From Jannaschia pohangensis (lineage in GTDB: Bacteria > Pseudomonadota > Alphaproteobacteria > Rhodobacterales > Rhodobacteraceae): DNA of 64,000 bases. The position numbers and the translations under genes were made by a program. Positions 52,162-62,331 of the stretch are shown one piece after another (position 1 is the first letter of the stretch; every line of letters begins with the position of its first letter). Below the pieces are notes generated by a model that was not told the DNA's origin, did not search any database, and saw nothing but the letters and a program-made list of their open reading frames with translations. The stretch covers positions 372,001 to 436,000 of the forward strand of contig NZ_FORA01000001.1 of assembly GCF_900113875.1 (NCBI RefSeq). Reading direction: 5' to 3'.

Positions 52162-52494
52162 TCAGCCGTCCGGCCTCATCGCCGCCAGAACACGGTCGCG
52201 CAGATCCGGGGGCAGCGTCTGGATGGCATGGGCCATCGTGGCCAGATCCTGCCGCGCGGCGTGCAGCTGATCGATCAGCGACAACACGATGCCGAGCGCC
52301 GTCTCGTCCAGATCGAGGTCGAGCGACAGGTCGCAGAGCAGTTCCAGCCGCGCGATATCGACACGCCGGAACGAATAGCCGCCCGCCCCGCGTTCGGGTT
52401 TGACGAAGTCGCTTTCGATGAAGCGGATCAACTGGCTTCGGGTCAGGCGGGTGACGGTGACGACCACCTCGTCTTCGGAGAAACGCTCGCTCAT
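52162..52494 (-). CDS. cbpM: CbpM-type chaperone modulator (MerR-like)
   Basis: This is a 110-residue protein with a MerR-like winged helix (TRLTRSQLIRFIESDFVKPE, about 14-33, then GYSFRRVDIARLELLCDLSLDL). It has a coiled C-terminus and no effector domain, as in CbpM, which binds the J-domain of CbpA and restrains it. It starts at ATG 52494, overlapping the cbpA stop by 4 bp. It is convergent with the fusion gene; the 12-bp gap between the stops shows no hairpin. Confidence 0.85.
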   Translation of the reverse strand: MSERFSEDEVVVTVTRLTRSQLIRFIESDFVKPERGAGGYSFRRVDIARLELLCDLSLDLDLDETALGIVLSLIDQLHAARQDLATMAHAIQTLPPDLRDRVLAAMRPDG

Positions 52495-53438
52495 CTGCCT
52501 GCCTCCCGCATCAGATCGGCCCTTGGGTCAACGGCGTGGGTCTTGCGCCATTCCCGCAGGAAGTCGCGCAACCCGTCGTCCGGATCGGGCGGAACGACGA
52601 TCCGAAGCTCCACCAGCTGATCCCCCGGCGTCCCCTTGCCCGGCCGCGCGATCCCCCGCCCGCGCAGGCGCAGAACACGGCCGGAGCTTGCCCCGGGCGG
52701 CACGGTCAGGCCGACCGGGCCGCCGATGGTGGGCGCGGTGACCTTTGCGCCCAGAACCGCCTCGTCCAATGTGATGGGCAGGGTCAGATGGATGTCATCG
52801 CCCGCACGCCGAAAGACCGGATGGGGCCGCACCATGACCGTGATCAGGGCATCGCCCGGCGGGCCGCCCCCGAACCCCGGCGCGCCTTTGCCGCGCAGGC
52901 GCAGGGTCTGGCCGTCGTCCGTGCCTTGCGGGATCTTGACGGCAAGGTTCTGACCGTCGGGCAAGGTGATCCGCGTCTCGGCCCCCCGCGCCGCGTCGAG
53001 GAAGGACACGGTGAGCGAATAGCGCGCGTCGGAACCGGCGGCGCGAAACCCGCCGCCCATGTCGTCCCCCATGCCGCCCTGACGGGCTCGGTTACGCAGG
53101 ATTTCGGCAAAGATATCGGCGGGGTCGACCCCCGCGCCAAAGCCCTTTCGGCTCTGATAGGCGTTGCCCGGCGCATCGCTGAAATCGCGATAGTATTGCC
53201 GCCCCGGCTTCTCGGCCCCAAGCCCGTCGATCTCGCCCGCGTCAAAGCGCGCGCGGGTTTCGGGGTCTTTCAACAGATCATGGGCCATCGAAATCGCCTT
53301 GAACCGGGCTTCGGCATCGGGATCGTCGGGGTGCAGGTCCGGATGGCTGCTCCGGACGAGTTTGCGGTAGGCCTTCTTGATCTCGTCGGCCGTTGCCGCC
53401 TTGGTCAGGCCAAGCACCTCGTATGGATCGTCAGTCAT
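52491..53438 (-). CDS. cbpA: CbpA-type DnaJ co-chaperone
   Basis: This 315-residue protein has an N-terminal J-domain (about 3-68; DPYEVLGLTKAATADEIKKAY, with HPD in RSSHPDLHPDDP), a Gly-containing linker and a DnaJ C-terminal substrate-binding domain (about 130-295; LRLRGKGAPGFGGGPPGDAL and LPITLDEAVLGAKVTAPT). It has no zinc-finger domain, which separates CbpA from DnaJ. It would deliver clients to DnaK. cbpM follows with a 4-bp overlap. An FNR-like site lies about 60 bp upstream. Confidence 0.92.
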   Translation of the reverse strand: MTDDPYEVLGLTKAATADEIKKAYRKLVRSSHPDLHPDDPDAEARFKAISMAHDLLKDPETRARFDAGEIDGLGAEKPGRQYYRDFSDAPGNAYQSRKGFGAGVDPADIFAEILRNRARQGGMGDDMGGGFRAAGSDARYSLTVSFLDAARGAETRITLPDGQNLAVKIPQGTDDGQTLRLRGKGAPGFGGGPPGDALITVMVRPHPVFRRAGDDIHLTLPITLDEAVLGAKVTAPTIGGPVGLTVPPGASSGRVLRLRGRGIARPGKGTPGDQLVELRIVVPPDPDDGLRDFLREWRKTHAVDPRADLMREAGR

Positions 53439-53492
53439 CCGGGCCCCCTTCGTATCATCCCGAAACCCCTATCATGTCGTCGCATCACGTCC

Positions 53493-53506
53493 TTGATCGA
53501 GATCAG
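53493..53506. promoter_or_regulatory. FNR-like site upstream of cbpA
   Basis: TTGAT-CGAG-ATCAG matches the FNR consensus at nine of ten positions and is centred 61 bp before the cbpA start. A weak TGATAG at the expected -10 position (53469-53474, minus strand) is the only promoter support. GATC-rich chance occurrence is possible. Confidence 0.3.
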
Positions 53507-53512
53507 GCCCGT

Positions 53513-54364
53513 TCAGCCGGACCCGCCCATGCGCACCGACCGGCGGCGCAACGCCTCCAGCGTGAAGAGGAGCGCCGCCGACAGGACGACAAGCAGGGTT
53601 GCGACGGCCAGGATCGTGGGATTGATCTGTTCACGCAGGCCCGAGAACATCTGACGCGGGATGGTCCGCTGTTCCGGACCGGCCAGAAACAGGACCAGCA
53701 CCACCTCGTCAAAGGATGTCACGAAGGCAAAGAGGCCGCCCGAGATCACCCCGGGCCGGATCAGCGGGATCACCACGTCCCAGAAGACCTTGACGGGCCG
53801 CGCCCCAAGGCTGAGGCCTGCGATGAAAAGCGACCGGTCAAAGCCGCTGAGCGTAGCGGTGACGGTGATGATGACAAAGGGCACCCCAAGGGCGGCATGG
53901 GCGATGATCAACCCCGGATAGGTGCCGACCAGATTGAAGCGCGTATAGAAGAAGAACATGCCCGCCGCGATGATGATGAGCGGGACGATCATCGGCGACA
54001 GCAGGAGCGCCGTGATCAGCCGCTTGTAGGGCATCCAGGGCGACGAAAGACCGACCGCCGCCAAAGTGCCCAGAGTCGTCGCGATCAGGGCCGAGGCGAT
54101 GCCGATGGCAAAGCTGTTCCAGATCGCCAGACGCCAGTTCGGGTCGTCCGCGAACTCCTGATACCAGCGCGTCGAATAGGCGTCAGGATCGAGCGCCAGC
54201 ATCCCGTCGGTGAAGGTGAAGAACGGCTCGGCGTTGAACGACAGCGGCATGATCACGAGGATCGGCAGCATCAGGAAGATCAGCACCAGAAAGGCGAACA
54301 GGCGCAGGCCATAGTGACCCGCGATGTGCCGGAACGTGTAATAGGCTGGGAAACGCTTCATCAC
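53513..54364 (-). CDS. ABC transporter permease, PotC type
   Basis: This 283-residue inner-membrane permease has six helices. The EAA coupling motif region reads ATLSGFDRSLFIAGLSLGARP (about 183-203), with DVVIPLIRPGVISGGLFAFV after it, typical of PotC/YdcV subunits of polyamine or opine importers. It starts directly at the base after the PotB stop. It would pair with the PotB-type subunit to form the channel. The last gene of its operon. Confidence 0.9.
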   Translation of the reverse strand: MMKRFPAYYTFRHIAGHYGLRLFAFLVLIFLMLPILVIMPLSFNAEPFFTFTDGMLALDPDAYSTRWYQEFADDPNWRLAIWNSFAIGIASALIATTLGTLAAVGLSSPWMPYKRLITALLLSPMIVPLIIIAAGMFFFYTRFNLVGTYPGLIIAHAALGVPFVIITVTATLSGFDRSLFIAGLSLGARPVKVFWDVVIPLIRPGVISGGLFAFVTSFDEVVLVLFLAGPEQRTIPRQMFSGLREQINPTILAVATLLVVLSAALLFTLEALRRRSVRMGGSG

Positions 54365-55606
54365 CTATCCCAGCTTGATGTTGTCGGTGCCGACGAACCG
54401 GTCGAACAGCCAATAGAGCAGAAGGATCAGCAGCAGCAGAAGCGACCCCAGGGCGGCGGCCAGTTCCCAATTGTTCGACTCGCGCATGTGGAAGGCGATG
54501 ATGTTGGAAATCATCTGACCGTCCGTGCCGCCGACGAGGGCGGGCGTGATGTAGTAGCCGACCGAGATGATGAACACGAGAAGCGCCCCCGCAGACAGGC
54601 CCGGCAGGCTCATGGGAAGGTAGATCTTGTACCACGCGCCGAGGGGTCGGCTCCCCATTGAAATCGCGGCGCGCATGAAGCTGCTGTCGATGCCCCGCAT
54701 CACCGCATAGAGCGGCAAGACCATGAACGGCAGCAGGATATGCGTCATCGCGATGATGGTCGAAAACTCGGTATAGAGCATCTCGATCGGGGCATCGGTG
54801 ATCCCTGTGGCCATCAGGGTCGAATTGACCACGCCGTTGGTCTGCAACAGCGCGATCCAGGCCGTCGTCCGCACCAACAGCGAGGTCCAGAACGGCAGCA
54901 GGACAAAGACCATCAGGAAGTTGGCCAGCCCGTCCGACGCATGCGCCATGTAGAAGGCGAGCGGATAGCCAAGAAGGATCGTGAGCAGCGTGATGATCAG
55001 CGCCATGCGCAGCGTCTTGACGTATAGCTTCTTGTAGATCTGCGTGTCCCGCTGCACGATGCCCCCGCCCGCCGTATGTTCAAGGTCGACAGACGTCAGG
55101 TAGTAGTCGGCCGTATAGACACGCCCGGCCGCCTTCAGCGCGCGCCAGGTGTCCGGCTCCGCCCACCGATCGTTCGCGGCCAGCAAAAGGGCCGCGCCAT
55201 TGGTGGCAAGGTCGGCATCATCGACCCGCCGCAGGCTGCGCGCCGTGGCTTTGACGACGCTCGACATGCCTGGCAAAGCGCGGTTGATCTCGTCTGCGAT
55301 CTGTCCCGAGGTTCGGTCGTTCGCCATGCGTTTCAGGTCGACCGCGAACTGGGTCAGCACGGCGTCATCTGGAAGGGTTTCACCGGACCAGTCGGAGAGC
55401 GCGGCCAAAGTCTCGGGGACGAGGTTGGCGACCGTCGGGTTGTGGACGCTGCGATAGAGCATCGTCGCAATCGGGGCGACAAAGGCCAGCACGACAAAGA
55501 CCAAGAGCGGCACGACGAACAGGAACGCCTGCACCTTGCGCTTGCGCACTTCGCGGGCGGCGTTCTGCGCGTCGGCGCGGCTCAATCCTGTGTCGAGGCT
55601 GGTCAT
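54365..55606 (-). CDS. ABC transporter permease, PotB type, with enlarged periplasmic loop
   Basis: This permease has 413 residues; typical PotB is about 285-320. The extra length is a soluble segment between the first helix (about 28-50) and the second (about 185-210). It is rich in Asp, Ala and Arg, and includes VDDADLATNGAALLLAANDR. The rest is standard, including the coupling motif RGIDSSFMRAAISMGSRPLG and YKIYLPMSLPGLSAGALLVF. Similar long PotB forms are common in Rhodobacterales, where the loop probably docks the binding protein. It lies downstream of the binding-protein gene after a stem-loop. Confidence 0.88.
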   Translation of the reverse strand: MTSLDTGLSRADAQNAAREVRKRKVQAFLFVVPLLVFVVLAFVAPIATMLYRSVHNPTVANLVPETLAALSDWSGETLPDDAVLTQFAVDLKRMANDRTSGQIADEINRALPGMSSVVKATARSLRRVDDADLATNGAALLLAANDRWAEPDTWRALKAAGRVYTADYYLTSVDLEHTAGGGIVQRDTQIYKKLYVKTLRMALIITLLTILLGYPLAFYMAHASDGLANFLMVFVLLPFWTSLLVRTTAWIALLQTNGVVNSTLMATGITDAPIEMLYTEFSTIIAMTHILLPFMVLPLYAVMRGIDSSFMRAAISMGSRPLGAWYKIYLPMSLPGLSAGALLVFIISVGYYITPALVGGTDGQMISNIIAFHMRESNNWELAAALGSLLLLLILLLYWLFDRFVGTDNIKLG

Positions 55607-55623
55607 GTCGCGGGGTCCAGAAG

Positions 55624-55650
55624 CCCCTGCGCCGACGGGCGGCGCAGGGG
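55624..55650 (-). terminator. Stem-loop between binding-protein and PotB genes
   Basis: CCCCTGCGCC and GGCGCAGGGG form a perfect 10-bp stem with a 7-nt loop, immediately after the binding-protein stop. No T-run follows on the minus strand. It therefore more likely acts as a 3' mRNA stabiliser or partial attenuator that raises binding-protein levels relative to the permeases. Confidence 0.5.
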
Positions 55651-55658
55651 ACGCCTTG

Positions 55659-56702
55659 TTACTGCAAGAGCCACTCGTTGAACTTCTCGCCCAGTGTCTC
55701 GCCGTAATCGGCCCAGAAGATGCCGTCGGCCTTCAGGCCCACATCAAGGTGCGCGGTCGGCAGATCCTGCTTCACGCTCTCGGGCAGCAGGGCCTGGGCA
55801 GAGCGGCGGGTCGGGCCATAGGCCACGTCCTGCATCCCCGACAAGGGCACGGTGCGGGTGGCGAACTGGATGAATTCCATCGCCTTTTCCTTGTTCGGCG
55901 TGCCCTTCATGATCGCCCAGACGTCGAGATCATAGACATGGCTGTCCCAGACGATCTGGAAGGGAGCGCCATCGTCCTGAATGGCCGCGAAGATGCGGCC
56001 GTTGGCCGATTGCACCATCTGCGCGCCGCCATCGTTCAGAAGGACGGGGGCCTGCGACCAGCTGTCGTACCAGACGATATCGGCCTTTATCGTGTCGAGC
56101 TTGGCAAAGGCGCGGGCCTGCCCTTCTTCGGTCGCGAGCGTCTCGTAGACGTCTTCGGGGGCCACGCCATCGGCGATCAGCGCCCATTCCATGTTGACCT
56201 GCGGCCGCTTGCGCAGGCCACGCTTGCCCGGAAAGGCCTCGGTGTCGAAGAACTCGGCAATGGTCTGCGGTCCGGGGCCGTTCTCGGTGTTGACCGCGAA
56301 GACGACCGACCAGACGATGTTGCCGACGCCGCATTCGTTGGCCAGCGCGTCCTCGATGAAGTCGTCGGCGGCTGCCACGCCGTCATCCCCGGCGGGCAGG
56401 ACGCTCTGGTCGATGACTTCGAGATAGCCCTCGGCGCAGGCGCGCTCCAGGTCGATCACCTCGATGTCGACCACGTCCCACTGGATGTTGCCGGCCTCGA
56501 CCTGGGCCTTCATTTCCGCGATCCCGCCGCCGTAATCCTCGAACAGGATGTTGGTGCCGGTCTCGGCCACGAAGGGGTCGATCATATGCTCCTTCTGCGC
56601 AGCACCGTAAGCGCCGCCGAAGGATGTAACAGTGAGATCTTGTGCCGCGAGGGGGCTGGCAGTCAGCGCCAGGGTGGCAAGTAACGTCAGATTCTTCTTC
56701 AT
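55659..56702 (-). CDS. Periplasmic binding protein of Pot-type ABC importer
   Basis: This 347-residue protein starts at ATG 56702 behind GGAGAG; an in-frame upstream extension runs into the ATPase gene. The Sec signal (1-20, cleavage near PLAAQD) precedes a type II binding fold: LTVTSFGGAYGAAQKEHMID, then FEDYGGGIAEMKAQVEAGNIQWDVVDIEV (about 47-76, given by position), and VWYDSWSQAPVLLNDGGAQM, all PotD/SBP_bac_8-like. It probably binds a polyamine, opine or similar amino compound; binding residues do not allow a firm choice. Confidence 0.9.
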   Translation of the reverse strand: MKKNLTLLATLALTASPLAAQDLTVTSFGGAYGAAQKEHMIDPFVAETGTNILFEDYGGGIAEMKAQVEAGNIQWDVVDIEVIDLERACAEGYLEVIDQSVLPAGDDGVAAADDFIEDALANECGVGNIVWSVVFAVNTENGPGPQTIAEFFDTEAFPGKRGLRKRPQVNMEWALIADGVAPEDVYETLATEEGQARAFAKLDTIKADIVWYDSWSQAPVLLNDGGAQMVQSANGRIFAAIQDDGAPFQIVWDSHVYDLDVWAIMKGTPNKEKAMEFIQFATRTVPLSGMQDVAYGPTRRSAQALLPESVKQDLPTAHLDVGLKADGIFWADYGETLGEKFNEWLLQ

Positions 56703-56758
56703 CGGTCTCTCCTTGTCGGTTCGGGATTTTCGCAGGACCCCGGTTTGTCCCTTGTCGC

Positions 56759-57853
<1,095 letters not shown>

Positions 57854-57883
57854 TCTTGGCGCACACTCCCCAGTGACAGCCTC

Positions 57884-57913
57884 AGCCTACGCAGGTGTCA
57901 GGGCCTTTGACAA
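57884..57913 (-). promoter_or_regulatory. Possible sigma-70 promoter of the Pot-type operon
   Basis: On the minus strand TTGTCA (57908-57913) is followed after 18 bp by TAGGCT (57884-57889). The -35 is good and the -10 is fair. It lies about 30 bp upstream of the ATPase start. Confidence 0.3.
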
Positions 57914-57922
57914 CACGGAGAT

Positions 57923-59662
57923 TCAGCGAGGCGGACCCGACCCCACGCCTCCGTGGGACAGCCGCGTCTTTCGGACGGCATCATATTGCGACAGGAAGAT
58001 TTCGCCGGTCAGCTCGTGCAGGAATGCCTGTTTTTCGAGCCGGTCCATGACCGGGCCCTTCACCTCGGACAGGTGCAGCTTCACATCCATTTCGCGCAGG
58101 CGTTCGTTGATCGCCTCCAGCGATTCCAGCGCGCTCATGTCGATCTCGTTGATGGCGGAGCATTGCAGGATGACGTGGCGGATATTCGGGTCGCCCGCGA
58201 CGCGGTTCTGGATCCGGTCCTCCAGAAAGCGCGCATTGGCGAAGTACAGGCTTTCGTCCACGCGCAGGGTCAGGACGGTCGGATCAGTGATCACGTCATG
58301 GCGCAGGACATTGCGGAAATGCTCGGTTCCCGGGATCTGACCGACCTCCGCGATATGCGGTTTCGAGGAGCGATAGAGGTGCAGCAGGATGGACAGGCCG
58401 ACGCCGGCCGACACCCCCACCTCGACGCCCAATGCCAGCGTCGCAAGGATCGTGGTCAGAACAGCAGCGAAATCGGCCTTGGAATAGAACCAGCTGCGCT
58501 TGAGGACCGAAAGGTCCACGAGGCTGAGAACGGCCACGATGATCGTCGCGGCCAGCGTCGCCTTGGGCAGAAAGAAGATCAGCGGCGTTAGCGCCAGCGC
58601 CGTGATCGCCAGCCCCACAGCCGTGAATGCGCCTGCGGCCGGGGTCCTTGCACCCGCGTCGAAGTTGACGACGGAACGCGAGAACCCACCTGTGACCGGA
58701 AAGCCCCCGGTGAAGGCCGCGCCGACATTGGCCGCGCCAAGGCCGATCAACTCCTGATCCGGGTCGATCCGCTGGCGTGTCTTGGCCGCGAGGGTCTGCG
58801 CAACGGAAATGGATTCGACGAAACCGATGACCGAAATCAGCAGCGCGGGCAGCAGCAGTTGCCCGATCAGGTCGGGCGATACCGACGGCAACGTCAACGG
58901 CGGCAGGCTGCGCGGAACCGCCCCGACGACATCCACCCCCCGATCCGTCAGCGACAGGGCCCAGACGGCATAGGTGGTGCCAGCGACGACCATCACCGGA
59001 CCCGTCTTGACCAGAATGTCAGCCAAACCCGCGCCAAGCCCAAGCCGCCGGAGCAGCGGACCAAGCCCCTTGCGCACCCAGAACAGGAACCCCACGGCAA
59101 AGACCCCGATCACCGCCGTGACGGGATTGGTCTCCGTCAGGTGTTCGGCCAGGGACAGGCCAAGTTCCAACAGGTCATGGCCCTGCGCATCGATGCCCAG
59201 GATGTGCTTGAGCTGGCTGGCCGCGATGATGATCCCCGAGGCCGTTATGAACCCCGAAATGACGGGATGGGACAGGAAATTCGCAAGGAACCCCACGCGA
59301 AACACCCCCATCACCAGCAGGATCACGCCCGACAGGCCCGCAAGTGTCAGGGCCGCGACCCCATAGCCCATAGTGCCCTGTTCAGCGATCTTGCCAAGCG
59401 CCGCCGCCGTCATCAGCGAGACGACAGCCACCGGCCCGACCGCCAACGCCCCGCTGGTTCCGAAGAACGCATAGAGGATGATCGGTGCGATCGATGCATA
59501 GAGCCCGGCCTCGGGCGGCAATCCGGCCAGCAGCGCATAGGCCAGCGATTGCGGGATCAGCATCACCGTCACGATCAGGGCAGCGATCAGGTCACCACCA
59601 AAGGCAGACCTGTCATAGGCCCGCCCCCACGTCAGGATGGGCAGGTATCGGGAAAGCGTCAT
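57923..59662 (-). CDS. SulP-family anion transporter with STAS domain
   Basis: The start at ATG 59662 gives 579 residues; upstream in-frame ATGs at 59668 and 59698 are alternatives. The membrane part (about 15-420) has the SulP signature DLIAALIVTVMLIPQSLAYALLAGLPPEAGLY and GLGAANVGAAFTGGFPVTGGFSRSVVNFDAGART (given by positions about 24-55 and 295-328). The C-terminal cytoplasmic STAS domain (about 440-560) includes VILQCSAINEIDMSALESLE. It carries sulfate or related anions. As the last gene of the sulfide oxidation operon, it may export sulfate or sulfite formed there or import sulfate; direction is inferred. Confidence 0.9.
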   Translation of the reverse strand: MTLSRYLPILTWGRAYDRSAFGGDLIAALIVTVMLIPQSLAYALLAGLPPEAGLYASIAPIILYAFFGTSGALAVGPVAVVSLMTAAALGKIAEQGTMGYGVAALTLAGLSGVILLVMGVFRVGFLANFLSHPVISGFITASGIIIAASQLKHILGIDAQGHDLLELGLSLAEHLTETNPVTAVIGVFAVGFLFWVRKGLGPLLRRLGLGAGLADILVKTGPVMVVAGTTYAVWALSLTDRGVDVVGAVPRSLPPLTLPSVSPDLIGQLLLPALLISVIGFVESISVAQTLAAKTRQRIDPDQELIGLGAANVGAAFTGGFPVTGGFSRSVVNFDAGARTPAAGAFTAVGLAITALALTPLIFFLPKATLAATIIVAVLSLVDLSVLKRSWFYSKADFAAVLTTILATLALGVEVGVSAGVGLSILLHLYRSSKPHIAEVGQIPGTEHFRNVLRHDVITDPTVLTLRVDESLYFANARFLEDRIQNRVAGDPNIRHVILQCSAINEIDMSALESLEAINERLREMDVKLHLSEVKGPVMDRLEKQAFLHELTGEIFLSQYDAVRKTRLSHGGVGSGPPR

Positions 59663-59716
59663 GTGCATCTCGTCGATTGGGCATGGCGCCAAGGCCATGC
59701 CATGCGAACCGCCGCG

Positions 59717-61390
59717 CTATTCGGCGGCGATCTTTTCCGGCTTGGCCAGCCATTCCCGGCCCTTGAGCATGCCCTGCCAATAGACCGGCGGCAGCAGCTT
59801 CTCCTTGAGGAACCAGGCGGCGCGGGTCGGTTTCGTCCCGTCGATCAGGGCCTTGGGGAAACTGGGCAGTAGCGTGCCGCCATATCCGAACTCCGCAAGG
59901 ACGATCTTGCCCCGCTCGACCGTCAGAGGGCAGGAGCCATAGCCGTTGTATTGCGCCACGGGCGACCGGCCGCGCATGTCGGCCAGGATGTTCTCGGCCA
60001 CCACCGGCGCCTGCACCCGTGCCGCGGCCGCCGTCTTCGCGTTCGGCGCGTTCATCACGTCGCCCAGGGACCAGACGTTGTCATGGGTCTTGTGGCGCAA
60101 GGTCGCCTGATCCACGTCGATCCAGCCTGCCGCATCGGCCAGCGGCGAGACGCGGATGAAATCGGGCGCGGTCTGCGGCGGACAGACGTGCATTATGTCG
60201 AAACCCATTTCGACCCGCTCGACCGGCTGATCGGGCTTGGCCACATCGAACCAGGCCTTGCGCGCGGGTCCATCGACGGCCACGAGATTGTGGAAAAAGT
60301 TGAGGTTCGCGTCGTATTTCTCGACGTATTTCATGAGCGCGGGGACATAGTCCTTGACCCCAAACAGAACGCCGCCCGCATTGTTGAAATTGACCTCGAT
60401 GTCCGAGAGCACGCCGCGCCGCTTCCAGGCGTCGCAGGACAGATACATCGCCTTCTGCGGTGCGCCCGCACATTTGATCGGCATGGGCGGTTGGGTGAAG
60501 ATCGCCCTGCCCTGCCGCATGTTGCGGACCAATTCCCAGGTATAGGGCGCAAGGTCATAGCGATAGTTCGACGTGACCCCGTTGCGGCCAAGGGTGTCGA
60601 CCAACCCGTCCACCTTGTGCCAGTCGAGCTTGAGGCCGGGACAAACGATCAGGCGGCCGTATTTGACCACCCGGCACCCATCCAGGATCACGGCGTTGTT
60701 GTCGGGCTCGAAGGCGGCGACGGCGGCCTTGATCCAGTGGACGCCTTTCGGGATCAGCGATCCCATGGTCCGCGAGGTGTCCTTGGGCTCGAAGATGCCA
60801 CCGCCGACCATGGTCCATCCCGGCTGGTAATAATGCACGTCGGCGGGGTCGATGATCGCGATTTCCAGGCCCGGTTTGCGGGCCTTCAGGCTTGCGGCGG
60901 CGGCAATGCCGGCCGCGCCGGCCCCGACGATCACGATCTCATAGGTGGCATCAACGGTCTGTGTCGGTGTCTTTCCCCCGTTGGCGATGCGACGCACGAC
61001 GCCGCCCATATCGTAGCCGGCGGCGCGGGTCGCGGTCAGGATGTCGGACAGGTCGCGCCGCTTCGCCTCGCTCAGCGACCAGAGCGTCGCCGACCGCGTC
61101 CCCGACCGGCAATAGGCCAGAACCGGACCTGGCAGATCACCGATCAGCTTGTCAAAGGCCTCGGCGTCCGCGTCGCCCACCTTGCCGGTCTCGACCGGCT
61201 GGTAGTGCGCATCGAGGCCCTGCTTGCGGGCTGCGCGTTCGATTTCGGCGAAGGTCGGCTGATCCGCCCCCTCGCCATCCGGCCGGTTGCAGATGACGGC
61301 GCGAAACCCGGCCTCCTTGATCGCCTTCAGGTCGGCGGGCAGGATCTGCGCGCTGACCGAAAGCTTTGGCGTCAGTGTCTTGATCTCCAT
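59717..61390 (-). CDS. Fusion: DUF442 phosphatase-like domain plus sulfide:quinone oxidoreductase
   Basis: This 557-residue protein's N-terminal about 115 residues form a TIGR01244/DUF442 tyrosine-phosphatase-like domain with active-site loop AYCRSGTRSATLW (CRSGTR, 94-99). The remaining part is an FAD-dependent sulfide:quinone oxidoreductase. It has YEIVIVGAGAAGIAAAASL (GAGAAG, 156-161), HYYQPGWTMVGGGIF, YLSCDAWKRRG and MHVCPPQTAPDF carrying the two disulfide-forming cysteines, and GSCPLTVERGKIVLAEFGYGG. Sulfide is oxidised to persulfide while quinone is reduced at the inner membrane. The N-terminal domain, also fused to persulfide dioxygenases in other bacteria, may act on persulfide intermediates. 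It is 16 bp downstream of the dioxygenase gene. Confidence 0.93.
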   Translation of the reverse strand: MEIKTLTPKLSVSAQILPADLKAIKEAGFRAVICNRPDGEGADQPTFAEIERAARKQGLDAHYQPVETGKVGDADAEAFDKLIGDLPGPVLAYCRSGTRSATLWSLSEAKRRDLSDILTATRAAGYDMGGVVRRIANGGKTPTQTVDATYEIVIVGAGAAGIAAAASLKARKPGLEIAIIDPADVHYYQPGWTMVGGGIFEPKDTSRTMGSLIPKGVHWIKAAVAAFEPDNNAVILDGCRVVKYGRLIVCPGLKLDWHKVDGLVDTLGRNGVTSNYRYDLAPYTWELVRNMRQGRAIFTQPPMPIKCAGAPQKAMYLSCDAWKRRGVLSDIEVNFNNAGGVLFGVKDYVPALMKYVEKYDANLNFFHNLVAVDGPARKAWFDVAKPDQPVERVEMGFDIMHVCPPQTAPDFIRVSPLADAAGWIDVDQATLRHKTHDNVWSLGDVMNAPNAKTAAAARVQAPVVAENILADMRGRSPVAQYNGYGSCPLTVERGKIVLAEFGYGGTLLPSFPKALIDGTKPTRAAWFLKEKLLPPVYWQGMLKGREWLAKPEKIAAE

Positions 61391-61406
61391 GGTTTCGCTC
61401 CTGTTT

Positions 61407-62288
61407 TTACAGACCGTTGACCGGGACTTTGAGCATCTGCCTGCCGTCCTTGTCGGTGGGGATTTCGCCGGCCCGCATGTTCACCTGCAAAGACGGAATG
61501 ATGAGTTTGGGCATCGCCAGTTGCGCGTCCCGTTCCGTGCGGAAACGGATGAAATCGTCCCGGGTCTTGCCGCCGCCCACGTGGATGTTCTCGCGCTTCT
61601 GCTCGGCGACCGTGGTTTCCCACCGGATCGCGCGGCCATTGGGACCGTAGTCGTGGCACATGAACAGCCGCGTCTCGTCCGGCAGGGACAGCACCTTCTG
61701 GATGCTGTCATAGAGATCGCCCGCGTCGCCCCCCGGAAAGTCGCAGCGCGCCGACCCGCCGTCGGGCATGAAGAGCGTGTCGCCCACAAAGGCGGCATCC
61801 CCGATCACATGAACCATGCAGGCCGGGGTATGGCCCGGAGTGTGGATCGCGACGGCCTCCATGGTGCCGATCCGGTAGGTATCGCCGTCCTTGAAGAGCA
61901 CGTCGAACTGGGAGCCGTCGCGCTGGAACTCGGTGCCTTCGTTGAAGACCTTGCCGAAGGTTTCCTGCACCACCTTGATCCCCTCGCCCACGCCGATCTT
62001 GCCGCCAAGACGCTCTTGCAGATAGGGCGCGGCACTCAGGTGGTCAGCGTGGACATGGGTTTCGATGATCCAGTCCAGCGTCAGGCCCCGCGCCTCGATC
62101 TCGGCGATCAGGGCGTCGGCATGGTCGAAGGTGATCCGGCCAGCGGCATAGTCGATGTCCATCACGCTGTCGATGATGGCGCAATGGTCGCTGCGCGGAT
62201 CCTTGACGATATAGGATATGGTATTGGTGGCCTCGTCGAAATGGGCGGACACCTCGGGTTTGGTCGTCATGTCGATTGAAACCTTCAT
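61407..62288 (-). CDS. Persulfide dioxygenase-like metallo-beta-lactamase-fold protein (ETHE1/Blh family)
   Basis: This 293-residue protein starts at ATG 62288 with GGAAAGGAGA upstream. The non-haem iron or metal motif is IIETHVHADHLSAA (His78, His80, Asp82, His83), with HTPGHTPACMVHVIG, FVGDTLFMPDGGSARCDFPGGDA and LFMCHDYGPNGRAIRWETTV. The pattern D-G-G-x-x-R-x-D-F and C-H-D-Y is that of persulfide dioxygenases of the Blh group. It would oxidise glutathione persulfide made by the neighbouring SQR to sulfite. An open upstream extension crosses the DUF2892 gene and is not used. Confidence 0.92.
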   Translation of the reverse strand: MKVSIDMTTKPEVSAHFDEATNTISYIVKDPRSDHCAIIDSVMDIDYAAGRITFDHADALIAEIEARGLTLDWIIETHVHADHLSAAPYLQERLGGKIGVGEGIKVVQETFGKVFNEGTEFQRDGSQFDVLFKDGDTYRIGTMEAVAIHTPGHTPACMVHVIGDAAFVGDTLFMPDGGSARCDFPGGDAGDLYDSIQKVLSLPDETRLFMCHDYGPNGRAIRWETTVAEQKRENIHVGGGKTRDDFIRFRTERDAQLAMPKLIIPSLQVNMRAGEIPTDKDGRQMLKVPVNGL

Positions 62289-62331
62289 CTGTCTCTCCTT
62301 TCCTTGATGGTCGGATGGGTCGAACCCAAAG

